From UBA3537 sp049889395 (GTDB lineage Bacteria; Bacteroidota; Bacteroidia; Flavobacteriales; Flavobacteriaceae): DNA of 64,000 nt. A program made the translations under genes and the position numbers. How positions within the stretch are numbered: the first letter of the stretch is position 1; the number at the start of each line of letters is the position of its first letter. Of this stretch, positions 35,285-43,855 are shown one piece after another. The stretch lies in NCBI GenBank assembly GCA_049889395.1, contig JBMHDM010000008.1, forward strand, positions 62,001 through 126,000, written 5' to 3'. Below the pieces are notes generated by a model. It saw only the letters and a list, made by a program, of their open reading frames with translations. It made no database searches and was not told where the DNA came from.

Positions 35285-35287
35285 TTA
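35285..35287 (-). other. In-frame premature TAA stop in T9SS surface protein gene
   Basis: Reading on the minus strand, the codons are Trp-Glu-TAA-Asp-Leu within the second fibronectin type III domain. The same frame continues open for more than 800 codons to 32750. In the first such domain of the same protein the aligned position is WEYQL, so the stop replaces a Tyr codon (TAT or TAC), a one-base change. Confidence 0.85.
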
Positions 35288-37225
35288 TTCCCAAGATGCA
35301 TTTCCATCCATGGCATTCCAATTATATTCAGCAGTTGTACCAGAGATATTTGAAATTTCAAGTCCTGTAGGAGCAAAACAACTTGGTGCAGGCGCACAAG
35401 TAATCAAAATTTCATAACCAGCACGAGTTACAGATCCATCACTATCAAACACAAAAGTAAGTGCCCCAGATGAATGGGTTGAGGTTACTGGGTCTGGTAT
35501 TGCTGTACCAGCAAAAGAACCAACAACAGTTGAGCCGGTATCAGGCCCATCATAGACAATAAGATCATCACAGCAACTTTCTGTATTAAAACTCAAGAAA
35601 GTAAATGTTACTAAATCTCCAGGATTTTCTGGATAGACTGTAATGGTTACAAGCTCGTTGTTGCTGTAATTCCCACTAGCTCCTCCAGAATCAAAAACGG
35701 TATCTCCACAAGCTGGATTAGTAGTAAAGGTGATTAGAGACCAAGAGCTAAATAGGCCACTACAATTACTTCTGATGTATAAATCGTATGTTGTGTAACT
35801 ATCCAATAAATTCAAAGTAAGTGGATTGTCTGTTGTTGCAGTTCCGCTATCTGATGGCGTATCTCCAGTAGGGACTAATTGGTATTCCCATTCCGTTACA
35901 TCATCAGCTGAGGTCCAAGATATTGTTACACTATCAGATGATATGTTGTCAACTGTCAGCTCGGCAGGCGGTATACAGTCTGGGCAGTTTGCTGTACCAC
36001 CATTAGTTGAGGAGCTGTTACCGTTTGAAATTTGGGTTCCACCTCCGTCTGTAATCGTCCAAGAAATTTCACTAGGCCAAGATCCTACACTAGTCCAAAC
36101 TAGTTCAATAGTATCGCCAGTTGCTGCTTCAAACGTTTCCGTTCCGGTGCTTCCCCCTGTTATGGTAACTCCAGATGCTACTGTTGTTCCGTTAACAAGT
36201 ATGTCTACAGCTGCGCCATTCCAGCCATCGCCGTAAGAATCGGCCATGTTGAAGGTATGTAAGCAGGAGGGTGGTGGCGGACAAAAGGCCGTTCCACCAT
36301 CAGTTGTATTAGTGTCTCCACTTGCAATTTGTGTTCCTTCACCATCAGTAATGGTCCAAGAAATTTCACTAGGCCATGACCCTGTACTGGTCCAGGCTAG
36401 CTCGATAGTATCGCCAGTTGATGCTTCAAATGTTTCAGCACCTGCGCTTCCGCCTGTTATGGTAGCTCCAGAGACTACTGTTGTTCCATTGACAAGTATA
36501 TTTACAGCAGCGCCATTCCAGCCATCGCCGTAAGAGTCGGCCATATTAAAAGTATGTGTACAGGTTGGATCTGTTGGTGGTGGTGGACAATTTGCAATGC
36601 CGCCATCAGTAGAATTTGTATCACCATTTGATATTTGAGTTCCGCCGCCGTCAGAAATGTTCCAAGAAATTTCACTTGGCCAAGACCCTACGCTAGTCCA
36701 AACTAGTTCAATGGAGTCGCCGGTTGCAGCTTCAAAAGTCTCTGACCCAGAACTTCCAGTAGTGATTGTAACGCCAGTCAAGACAGTTGTTCCGTTGACC
36801 AGAATATCTACAGCTGCGCCATTCCAGCCATCACCGTAAGAATCGGCCATATTAAAGGTGTGAATACAGGACTCTGGGGCTGCACAAAAAGCGACTCCGC
36901 CATCGGTAGTGTTGGTATTTCCATTAGAAATTTGTGTTCCTTCTCCGTCGGTAATGGTCCAAGAAATTTCACTGGGCCAAGATCCTGCACTGGTCCATTC
37001 AAGTTCAATAACGTCATCGGTTGATGCTTCAAATGTTTCAGATCCTGAGCTACCTGTTGTAATAGTAGCCCCCGAAACTACGGCTGTTCCGTTGACTAAA
37101 ATATTAACGGCGGCACCGTTCCAACCGTCGCCATATGAGTCAAACATATTGAAAGTGTGGGTGCATTGACCAAAAGAATAGAATGAGAAGAGAAGGCACA
37201 AAAGTGCTGTAGTAATATTTTTCAT
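35285..37225 (-). CDS. T9SS type B surface protein, upstream half with four tandem repeats
   Basis: The 646-codon N-terminal part of an interrupted gene of about 1491 codons (32750-37225). A signal peptide (1-20, ending FYSFGQ) is followed by four tandem repeats of about 94 residues (21-414) containing FNMADSYGDGWNGAAV and GSWPSEISW. A fibronectin type III domain (about 417-505), a CUB domain (about 508-615, CCDDLIVYDGPDTGS) and the first part of a second fibronectin domain complete it. The stop removes the C-terminal sorting domain, so this half would reach the periplasm but lack the T9SS signal. Together with PorP/SprF and the OmpA-family gene downstream it forms a typical adhesin-export locus. 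Confidence 0.85.
   Translation of the reverse strand: MKNITTALLCLLFSFYSFGQCTHTFNMFDSYGDGWNGAAVNILVNGTAVVSGATITTGSSGSETFEASTDDVIELEWTSAGSWPSEISWTITDGEGTQISNGNTNTTDGGVAFCAAPESCIHTFNMADSYGDGWNGAAVDILVNGTTVLTGVTITTGSSGSETFEAATGDSIELVWTSVGSWPSEISWNISDGGGTQISNGDTNSTDGGIANCPPPPTDPTCTHTFNMADSYGDGWNGAAVNILVNGTTVVSGATITGGSAGAETFEASTGDTIELAWTSTGSWPSEISWTITDGEGTQIASGDTNTTDGGTAFCPPPPSCLHTFNMADSYGDGWNGAAVDILVNGTTVASGVTITGGSTGTETFEAATGDTIELVWTSVGSWPSEISWTITDGGGTQISNGNSSSTNGGTANCPDCIPPAELTVDNISSDSVTISWTSADDVTEWEYQLVPTGDTPSDSGTATTDNPLTLNLLDSYTTYDLYIRSNCSGLFSSWSLITFTTNPACGDTVFDSGGASGNYSNNELVTITVYPENPGDLVTFTFLSFNTESCCDDLIVYDGPDTGSTVVGSFAGTAIPDPVTSTHSSGALTFVFDSDGSVTRAGYEILITCAPAPSCFAPTGLEISNISGTTAEYNWNAMDGNASWE
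35984..37165 (-). repeat. Four tandem coding repeats of about 300 bp
   Basis: Four units, each about 94 codons bounded by cysteines, encode near-identical domains at residues 21-114, 120-213, 222-315 and 321-414, separated by short Pro/Ser-rich linkers. Long stretches agree at both protein and DNA level. The similarity suggests recent duplication or gene conversion and makes the region prone to recombination and to assembly collapse. Confidence 0.92.
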
Positions 37226-37380
37226 CTTGTAAATTGGTTAATTTAAGCTATGAATTTAACGAAATGATAACAAATATTGATTGTTGAGAAACAGCTAATA
37301 GATTAAGTGCAGATAAATCCGATGAAATACACATTAGTTTCTTTTTATATTTTTAATCTGTGAGTCAGATTAATTATGAT

Positions 37381-37388
37381 TAATTTTG
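37381..37388 (+). promoter_or_regulatory. -7 promoter box of hflX
   Basis: TAATTTTG matches TAnnTTTG and ends 8 bases before the ATG at 37397. An alternative ATG at 37376 lies upstream of the box and is therefore excluded. The leader would be only a few bases long. Confidence 0.6.
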
Positions 37389-37396
37389 TCTTCGCC

Positions 37397-38608
37397 ATGT
37401 TAGAAAAGAAGAATTTAGAACTCGAAAAGGCGGTTCTTATTGGAATTATCACAAAAACTCAAAATCAGGATCAATCCAAAGAATATTTGGATGAGCTTGA
37501 GTTTCTGACTAATACCGCTGGTGGAATGGTTGTCAAACGTTTTGTACAAAAAATGGAAATACCAAATTCCAAAACGTTTATCGGTTCCGGGAAAATGAAA
37601 GAACTTCAAGAATACATTAAGGAACAAAATATAGGAACCGCAATTTTTGATGACGAACTTAGTGCTGCTCAAGAACGTAATATCAGTAAAATATTGAATT
37701 GTAAAGTGCTCGATCGCACCAATCTCATTTTAGATATTTTTGCACAACGTGCCCAAACAAGTTATGCCAGAACTCAGGTGGAGTTAGCGCAATGTGAATA
37801 TTTATTACCACGATTAAAAGGAATGTGGACACATTTAGAACGACAAAAAGGGGGCATCGGAATGCGAGGTCCAGGAGAGACAGAGATTGAAACTGATCGG
37901 CGAATTGTCCGAGAAAAAATAGCGCTTCTCAAAACAAAGATTAAGAAAATAGACAAGCAAATGTCTGTCCAGCGCGGCAATAGGGGTGCTTTGGTGCGCG
38001 TGTCACTTGTGGGCTACACCAATGTCGGAAAATCAACTTTAATGAATGTGATTAGTAAGTCCGATGTTTTTGCTGAAAATAAATTATTTGCTACTCTTGA
38101 TACTACTGTTAGAAAAGTGGTGGTTAAAAACCTACCGTTTTTAATGAGTGATACCGTTGGTTTTATTAGGAAACTGCCTACTCAACTTGTTGATTCGTTT
38201 AAGAGTACTCTTGATGAGGTTCGAGAGTCTGATTTATTGTTGCATGTTGTAGATATTTCTCATCCAAGTTTTGAGAATCATATTGAATCTGTAAATACCA
38301 TTTTAAAAGATATTCATGCTTTAGACAAACCTACTCTTATGGTATTCAACAAAATTGACGCCTACAATCCAGAGCCATTTGATGAAACAGATTTGATGCT
38401 TGAGCGAACCTCCGCTCACTACACTTTAGCGGAATGGAAGTCTACTTGGATGTCTAAAATAGGCGATCAATCACTTTTCATATCAGCGCTTAGTAAAGAG
38501 AATTTGGAGGATTTTAGAAAAAGAGTTTATCAAGAGGTTCGTAAAATTCACATTCAGCGATTCCCATACAATCATTTTTTGTATCCAGATTATGAGGAAC
38601 ATAATTAA
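37397..38608 (+). CDS. hflX: GTPase HflX
   Basis: Ribosome-associated GTPase that splits or rescues stalled 70S ribosomes under stress. With the ATG at 37397 it has 403 residues, starting MLEKKNLELEKAV. The N-terminal HflX domain (about 20-160) includes the glycine-rich GGIGMRGPGETEIETDRR. The GTPase domain follows, with G1 GYTNVGKST (about 203-211), G3 DTVGF (about 247-251) and G4 NKID (about 315-318). I rejected the upstream ATG at 37376 because the -7 box lies between the two. A bidirectional terminator follows. Confidence 0.95.
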   Translation: MLEKKNLELEKAVLIGIITKTQNQDQSKEYLDELEFLTNTAGGMVVKRFVQKMEIPNSKTFIGSGKMKELQEYIKEQNIGTAIFDDELSAAQERNISKILNCKVLDRTNLILDIFAQRAQTSYARTQVELAQCEYLLPRLKGMWTHLERQKGGIGMRGPGETEIETDRRIVREKIALLKTKIKKIDKQMSVQRGNRGALVRVSLVGYTNVGKSTLMNVISKSDVFAENKLFATLDTTVRKVVVKNLPFLMSDTVGFIRKLPTQLVDSFKSTLDEVRESDLLLHVVDISHPSFENHIESVNTILKDIHALDKPTLMVFNKIDAYNPEPFDETDLMLERTSAHYTLAEWKSTWMSKIGDQSLFISALSKENLEDFRKRVYQEVRKIHIQRFPYNHFLYPDYEEHN

Positions 38609-38637
38609 AAAAAGCACCAATATTGGTGCTTTTTTTG
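38607..38637. terminator. Bidirectional terminator between hflX and DUF3078 gene
   Basis: Stem AAAAGCACCAATATTGGTGC followed by TTTTTTT, with A and T runs on either side, lies directly at the hflX stop. It can terminate both convergent transcripts. Confidence 0.9.
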
Positions 38638-38649
38638 TTCAGCTCAAAG

Positions 38650-39489
38650 CTAGAAATTATAATTAATTCCAATGCCAAAAACTTGTCTTGTTTGTAAGCC
38701 TTGGAAGGCATTATCGTCATATATAGTTTGATAGGATAAATTAGCTGAAATAAATTTATTAATGGTCATAATGACGTTTAAGGTGTAGTCCAAATCTACA
38801 TTTTGAGGATTTTCCAAGTAATTGGAGTAAAGATTTAGAATATTTTCCATTGATATATTTTTCATGGCATCAAATTTATAGTAAGCTCCTATGGAAATAC
38901 CAAGCTCATAGCGCATACTTTTTCCTTGGGTAACGCCAAAGTAGGCTTTATTTGGAAGCGTTAAATTTTTATCCACAATAATTAGTCGGCTCGTTGTGGG
39001 TGCAATATTTATTTTTAAATGGTCACTTTTTTTCCACAACATCCCAGGCCCCAACTGTATAAAAGCTGGAGATAGAAATTTTGTAGGACCTTTGGTGTCT
39101 TTGTTTAGATCGTCTGCAAATTGGGTTTTAAAATTCAAGAAAGCAGAGTAGTACCAATACCCCTTTGCTTGTTTTCCAACAACTGAGTTCCACTCCAGTT
39201 GATCGCTAGATTTTTGGATGTTGAAGTTTTTAATTTTTGTAATACCAAAACTAGCTATTAGTTTATTTTCCCATGTCCAGTTGTCCTTTTTGTAGTTTAA
39301 GTCATAATTTATGCCAAGCGTTCCAGACACGTTACTAATACCTCCAGCAATCCAGTTATCGAATGTAGACTGGTTAACAAGAAAGGTAATAACGCCCTGT
39401 TTTGTCCATTTGGATTCTTGGGTTTGTGTAGGTTGTGCGAAAAGAAAATTGAGTTGTAGACCAATCAATATAAGGCAGGTTTTTTTCAT
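38650..39489 (-). CDS. DUF3078 domain-containing protein
   Basis: A 279-residue exported protein. I chose the ATG at 39489 because it begins a signal peptide (MKKTCLILIGLQLNFLFAQ); the frame extends upstream, but only through an 18-bp tandem repeat. The DUF3078 domain covers most of the mature protein (NQSTFDNWIAGGISNVSGTL at about 37-56, KDNWTWENKL at about 65-74). The strand pattern and the end VFGIGINYNF suggest an outer-membrane beta-barrel. Its function is unknown. It lies downstream of the SUF-linked DUF2480 gene. Confidence 0.85.
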   Translation of the reverse strand: MKKTCLILIGLQLNFLFAQPTQTQESKWTKQGVITFLVNQSTFDNWIAGGISNVSGTLGINYDLNYKKDNWTWENKLIASFGITKIKNFNIQKSSDQLEWNSVVGKQAKGYWYYSAFLNFKTQFADDLNKDTKGPTKFLSPAFIQLGPGMLWKKSDHLKINIAPTTSRLIIVDKNLTLPNKAYFGVTQGKSMRYELGISIGAYYKFDAMKNISMENILNLYSNYLENPQNVDLDYTLNVIMTINKFISANLSYQTIYDDNAFQGLQTRQVFGIGINYNF

Positions 39490-39495
39490 TGTATT

Positions 39496-39531
39496 TAGAT
39501 TTAAGGGTTTGAATAGATTTAAGGGTTTGAA
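39496..39531. repeat. Perfect 18-bp tandem duplication
   Basis: Two adjacent identical copies (39496-39513 and 39514-39531) of TAGATTTAAGGGTTTGAA lie just upstream of the DUF3078 start, between it and the DUF2480 gene. This is a recent slippage duplication or a short repeated regulatory site. Confidence 0.9.
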
Positions 39532-39550
39532 TGATGAAGATAAAAATTTA

Positions 39551-40057
39551 TTATTTTTTCTTAAAAATTGGTACAGAAGAGCAAGCCTCGCCATACATTA
39601 TTGATTTTGCAAGCGGTTGTAGTTTGTTTATTAACCTCACAAAAGCATTTTGAGGAACAGGTTTGTTGGTGCAGCCTTTTACGATAACGGGTTTATCTTT
39701 GCAAAAAGATAAATCTAAATCTTCTAAAATAATAGTGTACAGGGATGAGTCTAGTTGTTCTAAAGATCCTACTATTGTAGATTCAGCAACCCCAAATAGG
39801 TGAGATTGAACGAGCATATAAGCCCAAGCTGGAATAATTGCTTCTGAACTACATTGTAAGGCCACATGGTACCCGTCAAATTGTGTCCAATCAAAATTTT
39901 TGAGTGAAGCTCTAAAGTCTTTTTCTTTAAGGATAAGGCCTTCAAATAACCAGTGTTTTAAATCCAAAACAGTGCGATGGCCAGAAGGGTAGTAATCTTC
40001 CAAATCTATGGTTATCAAGTTGCTATTAGAAACTCGATTTGTGATTTCTTGGCTCAT
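39551..40057 (-). CDS. DUF2480 family protein
   Basis: A 168-residue cytoplasmic protein of the DUF2480 family, found almost only in Bacteroidota and commonly beside SUF genes. Recognisable segments are LITIDLEDYYPSGHRTVLDL (about residues 14-33) and AIIPAWAYMLV (about 73-83). It has three cysteines, near 69, 119 and 129, that might bind a metal, but no function is established. It starts two bases after the DUF59 gene and is the last recognisable member of the SUF operon, so a role in iron-sulfur assembly or delivery is a reasonable inference. Confidence 0.88.
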   Translation of the reverse strand: MSQEITNRVSNSNLITIDLEDYYPSGHRTVLDLKHWLFEGLILKEKDFRASLKNFDWTQFDGYHVALQCSSEAIIPAWAYMLVQSHLFGVAESTIVGSLEQLDSSLYTIILEDLDLSFCKDKPVIVKGCTNKPVPQNAFVRLINKLQPLAKSIMYGEACSSVPIFKKK

Positions 40058-40059
40058 CT

Positions 40060-40386
40060 TTACAGCATTCCAAGTTCAAGTTTAGCCTCATCGCTCATCA
40101 AATCTTGAGACCATGGTGGGTCGAATGTGATTTCAACCTCAGCATCTACTACTTCGTCTAGCGATTTTACTTTTTCTTCAACCTCAAGGGGTAAAGTTTC
40201 AGCTACAGGGCAGTTTGGGGTGGTTAGGGTCATTAATATTTTGACCTCATAATCTTCATTAACAAATACATCGTAAATGAGGCCAAGTTCATAGATATCT
40301 ACAGGAATTTCTGGATCAAAGATGGTTTTTAAAACACGAACGATTTTTTCGCCAAGGGCGTTGACATCAATATTTACTTCACTCAT
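40060..40386 (-). CDS. DUF59/MIP18 family SUF-system Fe-S assembly protein
   Basis: A 108-residue protein of the DUF59/MIP18 family, related to PaaD, SufT and eukaryotic CIA2, which help carry or insert iron-sulfur clusters. Key features are FDPEIPVDIYELGLIYDV (about residues 23-40), the conserved Cys in TTPNCPVAE (about 59) and FDPPWSQDLM (about 88-97). It overlaps the end of sufE by 4 bases (ATGA), so it is translationally coupled. Many Bacteroidota SUF operons include this gene. Confidence 0.92.
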   Translation of the reverse strand: MSEVNIDVNALGEKIVRVLKTIFDPEIPVDIYELGLIYDVFVNEDYEVKILMTLTTPNCPVAETLPLEVEEKVKSLDEVVDAEVEITFDPPWSQDLMSDEAKLELGML

Positions 40387-40808
40387 AATTGTTGTTTTGT
40401 TTGATATGCAATAGCATACAGTTTAATTTGTTTAATCATACTGACAAGACCATTTGCTCTGGTGGGTGACAAGTGTTCTTTCAACCCAATGGTGTCAATA
40501 AAGTTTGTATCGGCATTTAGTATGGCCTCTGGGCTTTGATTAGAGAATACACGAATCAGTATGGCGACGATTCCTTTAGTAATAATAGCATCACTATCAG
40601 CAGAAAAAATCAAAACACCATTCTCATAATTGGCATGTAACCAAACTTTGCTTTGACACCCTTTAATTATATTCTCGTCAGTTTTATACACAGGGTCAAT
40701 CAACGGAAGCGTTTTTCCGAGTTCAATCATGTATTCATAGCGTTCCATCCAATCTTCGAACATGGAGAACTCATCGATGATATTGTTTTGTAGGGTTTCG
40801 ATACTCAT
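40383..40808 (-). CDS. sufE: Cysteine desulfuration protein SufE
   Basis: Accepts sulfur from SufS as a persulfide and passes it to the SufBCD scaffold. With the ATG at 40808 it has 141 residues; the acceptor is Cys51 in IIKGCQSKVWL. An in-frame TTG at 40823 lies upstream of the promoter box and is rejected. Although inside the operon, it has its own -7 box immediately upstream, so it may also be transcribed independently with almost no leader. Confidence 0.94.
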   Translation of the reverse strand: MSIETLQNNIIDEFSMFEDWMERYEYMIELGKTLPLIDPVYKTDENIIKGCQSKVWLHANYENGVLIFSADSDAIITKGIVAILIRVFSNQSPEAILNADTNFIDTIGLKEHLSPTRANGLVSMIKQIKLYAIAYQTKQQL

Positions 40809-40812
40809 ACGA

Positions 40813-40820
40813 CAAAAATA
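40813..40820 (-). promoter_or_regulatory. -7 promoter box of sufE, abutting the start codon
   Basis: On the minus strand the sequence is TATTTTTG, with four bases between it and the ATG at 40808. This would place the transcription start at or next to the A of the start codon. Confidence 0.55.
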
Positions 40821-40832
40821 CAATTCTTTGAT

Positions 40833-41279
40833 TTAATCTTTCCGAACCATTTGAACTAAATGGTCTACCAGTAGTTTTATGGCTTTTGGTGGGTTTTGGT
40901 GATCAAAATTACTTGATCTAAAAGTATTACCATTTATTACGATACTTAATTCAGCGTGATGCACACGATCTGTATGTCTTAAGCTTGATGGGGGCTCCAA
41001 TTGATTAATTGTTACCAAATCTATGTCATTAAGAAGGTTTAAACTAACGGTCCATTGTATTGGTATGATATCCATTTCTTCGAAATCATCGGCGCCATAT
41101 TTTGAATAGATTTTTATCCCATTTTCTTGAAAGTGGTATTCTCTATAGAATCCTCTCGTGTATTGTTTATAAATGAAAATGATACTGTTTTCTTTTTGCT
41201 GCTTAGCGGCTAATGATTTTTTAGAGTCACAGTCTGTGGACATCAAAGCAAAGCAAAAAAGAATTAATACGGATCTCAT
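40833..41279 (-). CDS. Uncharacterised lipoprotein-like protein inside SUF operon
   Basis: A 148-residue protein with an N-terminal hydrophobic segment ending in LMSTDC (Cys at about residue 17), a plausible lipobox, followed by a soluble alpha/beta region without motifs I recognise. It lies between sufS (12 bases upstream) and sufE. Envelope localisation is inferred from the signal. It has no evident link to the cytoplasmic SUF machinery apart from its position. Confidence 0.7.
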   Translation of the reverse strand: MRSVLILFCFALMSTDCDSKKSLAAKQQKENSIIFIYKQYTRGFYREYHFQENGIKIYSKYGADDFEEMDIIPIQWTVSLNLLNDIDLVTINQLEPPSSLRHTDRVHHAELSIVINGNTFRSSNFDHQNPPKAIKLLVDHLVQMVRKD

Positions 41280-41291
41280 AGTCTAATAATA

Positions 41292-42530
41292 TTAGCTCAA
41301 CATCATTTTTGCTTTTTGGACTGCCGAAACGAATTGATCGATTTCTGCTTTGGTGTTATAAAAGGCAAAGGAAGCTCTAGCCGTTCCAGAAATTCCATAA
41401 AAATCCATAATTGGTTGTGTGCAGTGCTGTCCAGTTCGGATAGCGATCCCTAATTTATCGACAATTGTTCCCAAATCATAAGCATGAATACCCTTAATGT
41501 TAAAAGAAATTACAGATGTTTTTTGTTTGGAAGTTCCATAAATTTTGAGACCATCTATGCCCAATAGTTGTTCTGTGGCATAATGTAGTAGTTCATTTTC
41601 ATAGGCCGAAATAACATCAAATCCAATGGCATTCATGTAATCTACAGCTGCACCAAAAGCAATTCCACCACAAATATTTGGGGTACCGGCTTCAAATTTG
41701 TGTGGTAAATCTGCATAAGTTGTTTTGTCGAAAGTAACATCAGAAATCATTTCTCCACCACCTTGATAAGGCGGTAATTTTTTAAGCCATTCTTCTTTAG
41801 CATATAACATCCCAACGCCTGTGGGGCCACACATTTTATGTGCTGATGTGACGTAAAAATCGACATCCAATGCTTGTACATCAGGTTTGATGTGAGGGCA
41901 AGCTTGTGCGCCATCAATTAGTACTGCAGCACCAACAGCATGTGATTTTTTTATGATGATTTCAATAGGATTGATTGTCCCTAAAGCGTTCGAAATATGA
42001 TTAAGAAAAACAAGTTTTGGGTTTTGCTTTAATAATGAATCTAATTGTTGCATATCCAGTTCACCATTTTCTGTCATGGGAATTACCTTAAGTACTGCTT
42101 TAGTTTTTTCGCAAAGCATTTGCCACGGTACAATATTGCTGTGGTGTTCCATAGCTGAGACTAGTATGAGATCCCCCTTTTTTAAAATCGAACCAAAACC
42201 ATGTGACACTAAATTAATGCTGTGTGTGGTACCCGAAGTGAAGATAATTTCATGGGCGTGTTTGGCATTAAAATGTTGTTGGAGAGCTAGTCTGGCAGCC
42301 TCATATCGATCTGTAGCTTCTTGGCTTAGCTGATGAACTCCACGATGGATATTGGCATTATAATTGGTGTAGTAATCAGAGATTACGTCTATGACCTGTT
42401 GTGGGGTTTGAGATGTTGCAGCGTTGTCAAAATAGATCAAAGGTTTTCCATTGACTTTCCGAGAGAGTATGGGAAAGTCTTTGCGAATTTCTTCAACATT
42501 AAATGTTGCGTTATTTTGGATATTTTCCAT
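41292..42530 (-). CDS. sufS: Cysteine desulfurase SufS
   Basis: PLP-dependent class V aminotransferase-fold enzyme that removes sulfur from cysteine for Fe-S cluster assembly. Length 412. The PLP lysine is Lys232 in TSAHKMCGPTG and the persulfide-forming cysteine is Cys370 in RTGQHCTQP, the short-loop context of group II desulfurases that work with SufE. The start overlaps the sufD stop by one base. Confidence 0.96.
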   Translation of the reverse strand: MENIQNNATFNVEEIRKDFPILSRKVNGKPLIYFDNAATSQTPQQVIDVISDYYTNYNANIHRGVHQLSQEATDRYEAARLALQQHFNAKHAHEIIFTSGTTHSINLVSHGFGSILKKGDLILVSAMEHHSNIVPWQMLCEKTKAVLKVIPMTENGELDMQQLDSLLKQNPKLVFLNHISNALGTINPIEIIIKKSHAVGAAVLIDGAQACPHIKPDVQALDVDFYVTSAHKMCGPTGVGMLYAKEEWLKKLPPYQGGGEMISDVTFDKTTYADLPHKFEAGTPNICGGIAFGAAVDYMNAIGFDVISAYENELLHYATEQLLGIDGLKIYGTSKQKTSVISFNIKGIHAYDLGTIVDKLGIAIRTGQHCTQPIMDFYGISGTARASFAFYNTKAEIDQFVSAVQKAKMMLS

Positions 42531-43846
42531 TACAAATCAAACCCTATATTTACTCCTAATTTATTAGCAATCAGCGTATTAATTCGTTTTTTTAGTTGAG
42601 GAATTTTAACACTTTCTAAAACATTGTTTGCGAAAGCATACATCAAAAGAGCTTTGGCTTCCTTGATAGGAATGCCTCTGGCCTGAAGATAAAACAATGC
42701 ATTCTCGTCTAATTGTCCAATGGTACAGCCATGGGAGCACTTAACGTCATCAGCAAAAATTTCTAATTGGGGTTTGGTATTAATCGTGGCTTTGTCATTG
42801 ACCAAAAGATTATTGTTAGCCTGAAAAGCATTTGTTTTTTGTGCTTCTTTTTCGACAATTACCTTTCCATTAAAAACACCTACTGCACTGTCTCCAAAAA
42901 TGCCTTTGTAATCTTGGTGACTTTCACAATTCGGCTGAATATGATGAACTAGAGTGTTGTGATCTACATGTTGTTTGTTGCCAATAATGGTAACTCCTTT
43001 AAGAATCGACTCTAGGCGTTCTCCATTTTGATAAAAATTTAAATTATTTCGAGTCAATTTTCCACCAAAGCTGAACGTATGACATGAAACGGAACTGTCT
43101 TTTTCTTGGTTTATAAATGTATTGTCAATTAAAGAAGCATCGAATGAGTCGTTTTGTACTTTATAGTAGTCGACCACACTACGGTTAGCTGCAAAAATTT
43201 CTGTTACACTGTTTGTTAGGGTTGGGTTTTTTGTTAAGCTTTGATGTCTTTCAATGATTTGAACTTGTGCATTTTCGTCAACCACAACCAAATTTCTTGG
43301 TTGTAGAAGTAAAGCAGATTCTTGACCAGTTGAGAAATGTATGATTTGTATCGGTCTTTCGGCCGATTTATTTCTTTTGATATGGATATATGCTCCCTCG
43401 CTACAGAACGCGGTATTCAAGGCATTTAAGCCGTCACGAGCAGCAATTTTATTGAAATAGTTCTCTATGATTGGTTGGTATTTAGATTTACTCAATGCTG
43501 CAGACATCAAACAAACATCAATACCTTCATGTGTAGTTTGAGATAAGTGGGAGGCGTATTTTCCATCAACAAAAACAATTTTGTAACTGTCTATATCATG
43601 AATGAAATATTTCTGAACATCTTTGTATTCAATCGAGATGTCTGATTTTGGGAAAATACTGTAATCTTCTTTAAGAATTTTATTCAAAGAGGTGTATTTC
43701 CAAGCTTCATTTTTTTTGGAAGGGAAACCAGTGTTTTCAAAATTCTTAATTGCTGAACCTCGAATTTCACTCAAAAATGAGTTGTCTGAAGAATTTTGAT
43801 TCTCAAAAGCGATAAATGATGATAATAGTTTGTCTTTCAGTTCCAT
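42530..43846 (-). CDS. sufD: Fe-S cluster assembly protein SufD
   Basis: Scaffold subunit of the SufBCD complex, 438 residues, with the right-handed beta-helix SufB/SufD core at about 150-400. The C-terminal motif DDVKCSHGCTIGQLDENALFY (about 368-388) is diagnostic and holds the conserved Cys/His. It pairs with SufB and binds the SufC ATPase. It starts 9 bases after sufC and overlaps sufS by one base. Confidence 0.95.
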   Translation of the reverse strand: MELKDKLLSSFIAFENQNSSDNSFLSEIRGSAIKNFENTGFPSKKNEAWKYTSLNKILKEDYSIFPKSDISIEYKDVQKYFIHDIDSYKIVFVDGKYASHLSQTTHEGIDVCLMSAALSKSKYQPIIENYFNKIAARDGLNALNTAFCSEGAYIHIKRNKSAERPIQIIHFSTGQESALLLQPRNLVVVDENAQVQIIERHQSLTKNPTLTNSVTEIFAANRSVVDYYKVQNDSFDASLIDNTFINQEKDSSVSCHTFSFGGKLTRNNLNFYQNGERLESILKGVTIIGNKQHVDHNTLVHHIQPNCESHQDYKGIFGDSAVGVFNGKVIVEKEAQKTNAFQANNNLLVNDKATINTKPQLEIFADDVKCSHGCTIGQLDENALFYLQARGIPIKEAKALLMYAFANNVLESVKIPQLKKRINTLIANKLGVNIGFDL

Positions 43847-43855
43847 AAACCGTTT

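Noticed and set aside
35194..35397. Minus-strand frame bridging the break in the T9SS protein gene, suggesting a frameshift
   Set aside because: The two large frames are in the same phase, so no shift is needed; the bridging frame translates to a non-domain sequence and is a shadow.
35984..37165. Regular direct repeats that could resemble a CRISPR or satellite array
   Set aside because: Units of about 300 bp with no short identical repeat/unique spacer pattern; they are in frame and encode Cys-bounded domains.
35826..37169. Series of long plus-strand open frames with similar translations
   Set aside because: They are antisense shadows of the four coding repeats on the minus strand; their similarity only reflects the repeat units.
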